DNA of 10,605 nucleotides from NCBI GenBank assembly GCA_036388295.1, contig DASVSC010000150.1:1-10605 (forward strand), written 5' to 3'. How positions within the stretch are numbered: position 1 is the stretch's first letter; every line of letters begins with the position of its first letter. Below the pieces are notes generated by a model. That model was not told where the DNA came from, did no database searches, and saw only the letters and a list, made by a program, of their open reading frames with translations. Source of the stretch: RYN-431 sp036388295. Its GTDB lineage: Bacteria; Planctomycetota; Phycisphaerae; Tepidisphaerales; Tepidisphaeraceae. A program made the position numbers and the translations under genes. Positions 5,348 through 10,605 of this stretch are shown piece after piece.

Positions 5348-6901
5348 TCACGGCACGATCTGGTAGCTCACAAACGCCAAGTATTTCCCGTCCGGCGACC
5401 ACGACGGCACGTTGATCGTGCCCTGCCCGCCGAAGAGCTTGGCTAGGACGCTGGTCCCGCCGGTGCGCAAGTTCATCACCTTCAGCATCACGTCCTTGTT
5501 TTCCGGGTGGCCGTCGACGCCTTTTTCGTACGTCAGGAAAACCATCTGCTGGCCGTCGGGCGAGAGGTGGGGGAACCAGTTGTTCAGGTCGTCTTTTGTC
5601 ACCTGTTCCTGCTCGAGGCCGTCGGCCTTCATGCGCCAGATTTGCATGGAGCCGGTGCGGTCGGAATTGAAGTAGATGTACTGGCCGTCGGGCGAATATT
5701 CGGGGCCGTCGTTTTTGCCGGCGGACGCAGTCAGGCGCGTCTCCGGGCCGCCCTCGACAGGGATGGTGTAGATGTCGAACTGGCCGTTCCGCTCGCCGCA
5801 GTAGGTGAGGATTTTGCCGTCCGGCGACCAGCCGTGGAAGTAGGACGGATTGGTCTGGGTGACTTTTCGCGGAGTGCCGCCTTCGCTCGGCACGACATAA
5901 ATCGTCGAGCGTCGGTCCCCCTGCGACTGATCGCTGATGGCCATCCATTTTCCGTCGGGCGAGAGGGCGTGATCGTTGTTGATGTTCGTGCAGACGCCCA
6001 GGTTGATCTCGACCGGCTGCGGCTGGCCACCGCTGACGTCCGGCGGCGTGGCGGCGGCGGTATCGGCCTTGATCTTGAACAGCCGGCCGCCGTTGTTGAA
6101 GTACAACAGGCCGTCCGTCGACCAGTTCGGCGCTTCGATGCGCTGCAACCGCGGCTGCCGAACGACGTACACGGCCCGGCGGTCCTTGGACGCCAACTGA
6201 ATCGTTTCGAGTGTGGAGACGATGCTGCTCTCGCGTGTCGCGGCCGGCAGATCTTTGACGGCGTTCAAGACGATATTGGAGAACGTCGCCCGTTCGACGC
6301 GTGCGGTGTTGTGCGCGCAGACGCCGATGCCGACGTAGTAGTCGCCGGTGATGTCGATTTTGGCGGCCCCGCCGGCCGGCTTCAGGTCGGCGTCAGTAGC
6401 GCCGAAGGACATAGACAGGTACTGGCCGTGCTTTTCGATGCGCACGCGCTTGGGCGCGTTGGCGATGGCTTGCGTTTCGTAGGTGACGGCGGACTTTTCG
6501 TCGCGCCATTGGATGGCCGTCAGGCCGTTGCCGTGGACGCAGGCGTCGGCGTAGGGCGAATCGGGTTCCAGGCTCTGGCGAATCATCACGAACGCCTTGC
6601 GGTGCGGATCGGCCTCGGCGCCCGCGGGGGCCATCTCGATATCCGCGGCGAGCGTCACGTCGCCCGACACTTTCCGCCAGACGAAGTGGAAGGCGTCGGT
6701 CTTGGCCCAAGTGTTCAGGCCGCCGCCGCTGACGGCGACCGTTCCGCGTCCCGCATCCGCCTCGGCCGACCCGGGGCCGACGGTGGAGGGCGCGCCGATG
6801 TCGGCGTGGTCGGTAAACGGGCCGAACCCGTCGGCCGCCTGTGTGGCTTGAAGGGCAAAGCCGATCATCGCCCCGAACGATAGCAGCAGTGTTTTGTCCA
6901 T
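5348..6901 (-). CDS. Exported TolB-like beta-propeller protein with N-terminal sandwich-like domain
   Basis: The product has 517 residues with a signal peptide (1-22, ending TQA), so it acts in the periplasm or outside. Residues about 25-212 resemble a concanavalin/DUF1349-like jelly-roll: the segments DAFHFVWRKVSGD (69-81), HRKAFVMIRQSL (100-111) and YVGIGVCAHN (189-198) are typical of the N-terminal part of TolB-family proteins in planctomycetes and Bacteroidetes. Residues about 257-517 carry six blade motifs of PD40/WD40-like type: NWSTDG (259), ALSPDGKW (312), GWSPDGKI (357), EYSPDGQY (401), HLSPDGQQ (445) and SWSPDGKY (500). This is a propeller as in TolB. No peptidase or other catalytic domain follows, so a binding or scaffolding role is likely. 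The ATG at 6901 has AAAGG 8 nt upstream. No tolA, tolQ, tolR or pal gene is nearby, so it is unlikely to be the Tol-Pal TolB itself. Confidence 0.88.
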   Translation of the reverse strand: MDKTLLLSFGAMIGFALQATQAADGFGPFTDHADIGAPSTVGPGSAEADAGRGTVAVSGGGLNTWAKTDAFHFVWRKVSGDVTLAADIEMAPAGAEADPHRKAFVMIRQSLEPDSPYADACVHGNGLTAIQWRDEKSAVTYETQAIANAPKRVRIEKHGQYLSMSFGATDADLKPAGGAAKIDITGDYYVGIGVCAHNTARVERATFSNIVLNAVKDLPAATRESSIVSTLETIQLASKDRRAVYVVRQPRLQRIEAPNWSTDGLLYFNNGGRLFKIKADTAAATPPDVSGGQPQPVEINLGVCTNINNDHALSPDGKWMAISDQSQGDRRSTIYVVPSEGGTPRKVTQTNPSYFHGWSPDGKILTYCGERNGQFDIYTIPVEGGPETRLTASAGKNDGPEYSPDGQYIYFNSDRTGSMQIWRMKADGLEQEQVTKDDLNNWFPHLSPDGQQMVFLTYEKGVDGHPENKDVMLKVMNLRTGGTSVLAKLFGGQGTINVPSWSPDGKYLAFVSYQIVP

Positions 6902-7058
6902 CGCATTAGCCTTTGAAGAGGTGCCGCACAGATGAAACCGCCGTCCGAGCCGAAGAAGAAGCTGCCTGCGTCAGCGGTACAGTAGATCAATGCCCAATGA
7001 TGTCCAGCGACGCACGCTGGGCCGTGACGCCCGAATCCCCTGGGCACCTCGTCGAGCA

Positions 7059-7107
7059 TTGCTTGCATCACCAGCCTAGGTATATTACCTTGCCTGCCGA
7101 GGTAATA
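7059..7107 (+). promoter_or_regulatory. padR promoter with embedded palindromic operator
   Basis: TTGCTT (7059-7064), a 16-bp spacer and TATATT (7081-7086) make a reasonable promoter ending 23 bp before the padR ATG. Three half-sites overlie it: AGGTA (7078-7082), TACCT (7086-7090) and AGGTA (7100-7104). The first two form an inverted pair around the -10; the larger inverted repeat TATTACCT (7083-7090) / AGGTAATA (7100-7107) is exact. The last half-site overlaps the GAGG ribosome binding site (7099-7102). Repression by the PadR protein encoded directly downstream is the natural reading. Confidence 0.65.
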
Positions 7108-7109
7108 TT

Positions 7110-7463
7110 ATGCCCGCCCCGAAAGACCTGGTCCGCGGCAGTGTGGTGCCGGTGGTGCTGTCCCTGTTGGCCGAGCAGCCGATGTACGGCTACGAGATGG
7201 TGCGCTTGGTCAACGCCCGCACCAACGGCGTGCTGGAATGGAAAGAAGGCACGCTCTACCCCACGCTCCACGGCCTCGAGGCCGGCGGCCTGATCAAAAG
7301 CGAATGGCGCGACGTTAAGACCGCCAGCGGCGACGTCGGTGAGCGACAGCGCAAGTACTACGTCCTGACCCGCGCCGGCCGGGCGGAGTTGAAAAAGCGA
7401 TCGGCCGAGTGGCGGGCGTTCGCCGACGCGGTGGGCGGGCTGCTCAAGACGCATGCGCTGTAA
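7110..7463 (+). CDS. PadR family transcriptional repressor
   Basis: The product has 117 residues, the normal size of a short (subfamily 2) PadR. Its winged-helix domain shows the family signatures: the N-terminal G10-SVVPVVLSLL helix, MYGYEMVRLV (25-34), EGTLYPTLHGLEAGGLI (46-62) including the recognition helix, SEW (64-66), and the wing strand RQRKYYVLTRAGRAEL (79-94). A C-terminal helix (95-113) would serve for dimerisation. PadR proteins bind palindromic operators and release them on ligand binding or other signals. The ATG at 7110 is preceded by GAGG at 7 nt. The palindrome directly upstream suggests autoregulation. The next gene, 92 bp downstream on the same strand, encodes a membrane protein with the HAAS-like domain that commonly accompanies PadR. 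The signal sensed is unknown. Confidence 0.93.
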   Translation: MPAPKDLVRGSVVPVVLSLLAEQPMYGYEMVRLVNARTNGVLEWKEGTLYPTLHGLEAGGLIKSEWRDVKTASGDVGERQRKYYVLTRAGRAELKKRSAEWRAFADAVGGLLKTHAL

Positions 7464-7478
7464 GGCATTTCGGGCGGC

Positions 7479-7499
7479 GGGCGCATCAATCGTGCGCCT
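7479..7499 (+). other. Hairpin between padR and the membrane protein gene
   Basis: GGCGCA (7480-7485) and TGCGCC (7493-7498) pair exactly around a 7-nt loop, with a G-U pair extending the stem. There is no T-run. It lies 16 nt past the padR stop and could tune read-through or protect the mRNA 3' end. Confidence 0.35.
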
Positions 7500-7555
7500 C
7501 CAGCAGAAGACGCTACGAATTGACGTTAGATCTGATGAGACGACAGGAGGCCGGG

Positions 7556-9718
7556 ATGTCCGACGCATTTGAGGCGATCGCCGACCGGGCCACGGCCCGG
7601 CTGACCGACGATGTGGAACTGCGGCTCGAAGTCCGCCGCGAACTATTGACCCACCTGCACGCCGCCGCCGACCATGCGGCCGCCGCCCACGCCACCAGTC
7701 GTCCGGCAACAGAGCCGAACGCCGCCGGCGATGCCGATCATCCCACTTTGCCCGACGAACAAGGAACGCCGGCAACTGATCCGACTGCCGCGGCGGTCGC
7801 GGCGCTGGGCGAGCCGGACGCCTTGGCCGACGCGCTGTGGCACACGCACCGTCGCCGCATCCTGCGGCGGCGCTGGGCCCGGCGGGCCGCCGTGGCGTTC
7901 GCTTGGCCGGCGGGCGTCGCGGTCCTGGCGGTGCTGCTGGTGACGCTCGCCCGCTCGGCCGCGCCGGTGGCCGTCTTCGTGCAGGGCCACCAACGGGCCG
8001 CGGGGCTATTGTGGTGGCCGATCGTGGAGGCCACGGGTGCCCGGCCAATGGACCGGCTCGCCGCGCTGCCGGCGAATGAGCGTGTGCTGCTGCCCGAGTC
8101 GTATGAACTCTACTCCTCCGACAATGAGGCCGAGCGCCGTTCCGCGAAAGCCGCCGTTGACACTTACCCCAACGACCGGGCCGTATACGCCGCTTATGCC
8201 GGCCGGGAAGTCGGCATAAGCGGACTGATGCACTCGCTCCCGGACATCGAACGCCCGTCGCTCGAACTCAATGTCCTCGCCGCCCTCCTGGCCGTCCTCG
8301 ACCGCGGCGCGGTTCTTGACCCGGACAACGCCTTGTACCCGCTCTGGACGGCCCAGGCATTGGCCCGCGCGTCGTCCGTCCAACGCCGCGACCAGCCCGG
8401 CACGTATTTCCCGTGGCGAGAACGTCAGTGGCGCGGCAAAACCGTCTCTCACGCGTCCTTCACAGTGCGCGTTCACGACCCGCTGCTGTTCGCCCGCGCC
8501 GTCGAGACCTTTCACCGCGCCGTCGCCATGCCCCGGCTGGATGATTATTCGACCGCGTTCACCGCCCGCCGGCTGGCGCTCCTGCCCGACGAACACGATC
8601 TGGGCGCGCAGGTCATGCGGGCGGTCACGCAGTGGAACACGATGAAACCTGCGGCCCACCTGACCGATCTGCATATGACCATGGCCGCCCACGCATTGGA
8701 CCTGGCCGTCGCCGGGCGGGCGGCCGAGGCGCTGCGACTGGCGGCCGACGTGCGCGGGGCCGAGGCGATGAGCGTTCGCGCCGTCGACAGCGTTGGACCC
8801 GCCGTTTTCACGCTCGGCTTCTTGAACATCACGGGCCACCACGCCGCTGCCGTATTGAATGCGACGGGGCACCCCGGCGAGGCGGGCCGGCTGCGAACGT
8901 GGACGGACGCGCAGAATGACGCCTTCTTTGTCGCCTTTAAGCACCGGATGAACGCCGACGGCGGCCGACGGGACGGCGGTCTGCTGCAGGACCGGGTCGC
9001 GTGGATGACGCCTAGGCTGCAGCCGGCGGCCGGCGCGCTCGCCCGGGCCGAATACACGCTCGCCGACCGGGCGGCGCTGGCCGTCGTCGTCGCAGGGCTG
9101 CTCGGCCTGGCGGCTATGGCGTCGGCGACGGCGGGCGTGGGGGCCGTCGGCACCGGCGGCCGATCGGCGCTGCTGCTGTTGCCCCGGCCGCGCGAAACGG
9201 CCGGTCTTCTGCTCGTGTCGCTCGCGCTGCCCATCGCCGCGTACGTGCTGTACGTGCTCGCCACCCAGGCGGGCAGCCGGGAGGCGGGACTGGGGGATCG
9301 ACAGTTCGCCCTTGCGACGGAGTACGTTGTGCTCGGCGCGGCGGTCGTCACGATAACCGCCCTTGTGGCCCGGCGACACGTCGCCAGGCAATTGAACGCG
9401 ATCCTGCCGCGGCGGGCCAATGCCGAGCGGGCTGACGCCGCCAGAACGGGTGCGGCGGGGGGCATCCGCGTCGTCGGCACCACACTGCGGTCGATGGCGG
9501 TGCGGCTGGTGATCGTCGCGGTCGTCGCCGGCGGTGTGGGCGCGCTGGCCTTGCGTTGGGCCGAGACCCGCGCGGTGCGCGAGGCGGAACGGGCCGACGG
9601 TCTGGTCGTCAGCCCCCTCATCGAATCCGACGCCCGCGTCGCCGCGCTGCAGACGTTTACGCTTGCCGGCCTGCGCGAGCAGCAGCAGACCTTCGCCGCC
9701 CTGGCCGCCGAACGCTGA
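7556..9718 (+). CDS. Large membrane protein with N-terminal HAAS-like domain, PadR partner
   Basis: The product has 720 residues. The start is the ATG at 7556, chosen because AGGAGG lies 5 nt upstream, the best ribosome binding site in the window; an open frame extends further upstream but reads as noise. Residues about 1-100 look like the HAAS/DUF1700-type helical region found next to PadR genes: an amphipathic helix with LRLEVRRELLTHLHAAADH (22-40), a poorly ordered linker, then AAAVAALGEPDALADALWHTHRR (78-100). A basic stretch (100-110) leads to membrane helix 1 (about 112-133). Residues about 140-500 form a large soluble region with no family I recognise, mostly helical, with TPR-like features around 306-400. 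Four more hydrophobic segments follow at about 506-530, 548-570, 584-605 and 646-668, then a polar tail. No ATPase, kinase or protease motif is seen. Co-transcription with padR is likely. The role is unknown, probably envelope sensing. Confidence 0.8.
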   Translation: MSDAFEAIADRATARLTDDVELRLEVRRELLTHLHAAADHAAAAHATSRPATEPNAAGDADHPTLPDEQGTPATDPTAAAVAALGEPDALADALWHTHRRRILRRRWARRAAVAFAWPAGVAVLAVLLVTLARSAAPVAVFVQGHQRAAGLLWWPIVEATGARPMDRLAALPANERVLLPESYELYSSDNEAERRSAKAAVDTYPNDRAVYAAYAGREVGISGLMHSLPDIERPSLELNVLAALLAVLDRGAVLDPDNALYPLWTAQALARASSVQRRDQPGTYFPWRERQWRGKTVSHASFTVRVHDPLLFARAVETFHRAVAMPRLDDYSTAFTARRLALLPDEHDLGAQVMRAVTQWNTMKPAAHLTDLHMTMAAHALDLAVAGRAAEALRLAADVRGAEAMSVRAVDSVGPAVFTLGFLNITGHHAAAVLNATGHPGEAGRLRTWTDAQNDAFFVAFKHRMNADGGRRDGGLLQDRVAWMTPRLQPAAGALARAEYTLADRAALAVVVAGLLGLAAMASATAGVGAVGTGGRSALLLLPRPRETAGLLLVSLALPIAAYVLYVLATQAGSREAGLGDRQFALATEYVVLGAAVVTITALVARRHVARQLNAILPRRANAERADAARTGAAGGIRVVGTTLRSMAVRLVIVAVVAGGVGALALRWAETRAVREAERADGLVVSPLIESDARVAALQTFTLAGLREQQQTFAALAAER

Positions 9719-9725
9719 TCCGGTG

Positions 9726-9765
9726 GCGACGGAATCCGGCCGAACGATTCGCCGGACCCCGTCGC
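9726..9765 (+). terminator. Strong hairpin after the HAAS-like gene (terminator candidate without T-run)
   Basis: GCGACGG (9726-9732) pairs with CCGTCGC (9759-9765), and TCCGGC (9735-9740) with GCCGGA (9751-9756), giving 13 bp with a 2x2 internal loop and a 10-nt apical loop. It begins 8 nt after the stop codon at 9718. No T-run follows, so termination may need a factor, or the hairpin may only stabilise the 3' end. Confidence 0.5.
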
Positions 9766-9784
9766 GAACAAAGTCGCGGACAAA
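9761..9784. repeat. Tandem 12-bp direct repeat upstream of mnmG
   Basis: GTCGCGAACAAA (9761-9772) is followed at once by GTCGCGGACAAA (9773-9784), one mismatch in 12. It lies about 36 bp upstream of the mnmG -10 element and could be a regulator site or chance. Confidence 0.45.
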
Positions 9785-9819
9785 ACGCGGCCTCAGGCCA
9801 TGCCGCCGCGGCGATGCGT

Positions 9820-9825
9820 TATAAT
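9820..9825 (+). promoter_or_regulatory. mnmG -10 element (TATAAT), predicting a leaderless transcript
   Basis: A consensus TATAAT ends 7 nt before the mnmG ATG at 9833. Initiation normally falls about 7 nt downstream of this hexamer, that is, on or next to the A of the start codon. No recognisable -35 sits at the usual spacing (GCCATG at 9797-9802), and no Shine-Dalgarno sequence precedes the ATG. Confidence 0.5.
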
Positions 9826-9832
9826 CCGCCCG

Positions 9833-10605
9833 ATGCGGCGTGCGTTCGACATCATCATCATCGGCGGCGGCCATGCGGGGGCGGAGGCGGCGTGGGCCGC
9901 GTCGCGATTGGGGGCCGGCGTAGCGCTCGTCACGCTCGATGACACCAAAATCGGTGCGATGAGCTGCAACCCGGCCATCGGCGGGCTGGCCAAGGGGCAG
10001 ATGGTCCGCGAGATCGACGCCCTCGGCGGGCTGATGGGCCTGGCCACCGACGCCACCGGCATTCAGTTCCGCATGCTCAACCGCAGCAAGGGCCCGGCCG
10101 TCTGGGGGCCGCGGGCGCAGTGCGATAAGTACAAATATGCCGCCGAGGTGCAACGCCGGCTGGGGACGTGCCCGAACCTGACGATCGTCCGCGGTGAAGC
10201 AGCGGAGATCGTGACGGACGACGAGTCCTGGCAGACGGCGAGTCGGCGAGTCGTCACCGGCGTCCGTCTTGCCGACGGTGACGTCCTTCACTGCCGGGCC
10301 GTGGTCGTCACCACCGGCACGTTCCTGCGGGCCCTGATGCACACCGGCGAGGCCCAAAGCGAAGGCGGCCGCGTCGGCGAGCAGGCGGCACGCGGGCTGA
10401 GCGGGTCGCTGAAGGCCCTGGGCCTGGGCCTGGGCCGGTTGAAGACCGGGACGCCGCCGCGACTTAGTGCGCAGTCGATCGACTTTTCCCGCTTCGAGGC
10501 CCAGCCGGGCGACGAGACGCCCGCGCCGTTTTCGTACACGAATGAATATGTGGCCGCGGGTGTAAACCCGCGCGAAGCCGACGCCGTGGTCGGCGAACTC
10601 GCGTC
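9833..10605 (+). CDS. mnmG: tRNA uridine-5-carboxymethylaminomethyl modification enzyme MnmG/GidA (partial, N-terminal)
   Basis: The first 257 codons of a protein that is usually about 620-630 residues are present; the rest lies past the right edge. MnmG is the FAD-binding partner of MnmE, and together they make the cmnm5 group on U34 of certain tRNAs in the cytoplasm. The FAD-binding motif is FDIIIIGGGHAGAEAAW (5-21), with GGGHAG at 11-16. It is followed by family-typical segments MSCNPAIGGLAKGQMVREIDALGG (from about residue 43), LNRSKGPAVWGPRAQCDKYKYAAEVQ, VVTTGTFLRALMHTGE, and RLKTGTPPRL, and by PFSYTNEYV near the edge. The start at 9833 puts Phe-Asp at positions 5-6, as in known members. 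The ATG has no Shine-Dalgarno sequence and follows TATAAT by 7 nt. The gene is downstream of the HAAS-like gene but separated by a strong hairpin, so it is probably its own unit. Confidence 0.96.
   Translation, partial: MRRAFDIIIIGGGHAGAEAAWAASRLGAGVALVTLDDTKIGAMSCNPAIGGLAKGQMVREIDALGGLMGLATDATGIQFRMLNRSKGPAVWGPRAQCDKYKYAAEVQRRLGTCPNLTIVRGEAAEIVTDDESWQTASRRVVTGVRLADGDVLHCRAVVVTTGTFLRALMHTGEAQSEGGRVGEQAARGLSGSLKALGLGLGRLKTGTPPRLSAQSIDFSRFEAQPGDETPAPFSYTNEYVAAGVNPREADAVVGELA

Noticed and set aside
5507..6883. Plus-strand open frame of 458 codons
   Set aside because: It is antisense to the TolB-like gene, whose PD40 motifs and signal peptide are unambiguous. The plus frame is a codon-complement artefact rich in Val, Arg, Gly and Asp.
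6932..6985. Plus-strand 17-codon micro-ORF (MKPPSEPKKKLPASAVQ) in the gap before padR
   Set aside because: It has a GAGG-like sequence about 10 nt upstream, but it is very short, far from padR and without supporting context.
7533..7540. CTGATGAG, the core of a hammerhead ribozyme
   Set aside because: No GAAA core segment or flanking helices at suitable distance; the match is only the 7-8 nt core and is expected by chance.
7409..7555. Upstream extension of the HAAS-like protein by 49 codons
   Set aside because: The extra residues are Arg/Ala/Ser noise overlapping padR, whereas the ATG at 7556 has a strong AGGAGG at proper spacing and begins a coherent helical domain.
8006..10357. Minus-strand open frame of 783 codons
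   Set aside because: It lies antisense to the HAAS-like gene and to mnmG, crosses the intergenic region between them, and is Arg/Gly/His/Gln-rich with no motif. Both plus-strand genes are clearly real.

Overview
The window looks like high-GC chromosomal DNA from a planctomycete (Planctomycetota, perhaps a Phycisphaerae-like lineage). I infer this from a HAF-repeat exported protein with a PEP-CTERM tail, a TolB-like protein with an N-terminal sandwich-like domain, a PadR/HAAS-like membrane pair, and sparse Shine-Dalgarno sequences. No tool was run, so the lineage is an inference.

Layout. (1) 1-873, minus: the N-terminal 291 codons of a membrane protein with a long low-complexity linker, running off the left edge. 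(2) 874-1355: about 480 bp without a credible gene, holding one GC-rich inverted repeat. (3) 1356-2340, minus: a HEAT/TPR protein preceded by a 74-residue lipoprotein. (4) 2411-3163, plus: a class I SAM-dependent methyltransferase, divergent from the lipoprotein. It is followed by a multi-hairpin element with a T-run (3175-3265) and a perfect bidirectional terminator (3286-3321). (5) 3324-3646: a lower-GC stretch with a tRNA-like T-loop and a short open frame, function unknown. (6) 3647-6901, minus: the PEP-CTERM HAF-repeat protein, and upstream of it a periplasmic TolB-like beta-propeller protein. (7) 7059-9718, plus: a PadR repressor under a promoter with an embedded palindromic operator, then a 720-residue membrane protein with an HAAS-like N-terminus. 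(8) 9833-10605, plus: the first 257 codons of mnmG (gidA), running off the right edge.

How the parts work together. The PadR and HAAS-like genes form the one clear regulatory cassette: the repressor probably controls itself and the membrane protein. The PEP-CTERM and TolB-like proteins are both exported but are separated by 282 bp, and a shared role is not shown. MnmG is a housekeeping tRNA-modification enzyme and belongs to a separate unit. Three genes (the HEAT/TPR gene, the lipoprotein gene and mnmG) have a -10-like hexamer 7-9 nt before the start codon and no clear Shine-Dalgarno sequence, which suggests leaderless or nearly leaderless transcripts.

No CRISPR array, intact insertion sequence, rRNA gene or convincing intact tRNA was seen. 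The most interesting points are the PadR operator overlapping the ribosome binding site, the unusually large HAAS-like protein, the structured element after the methyltransferase, and the possible leaderless genes.
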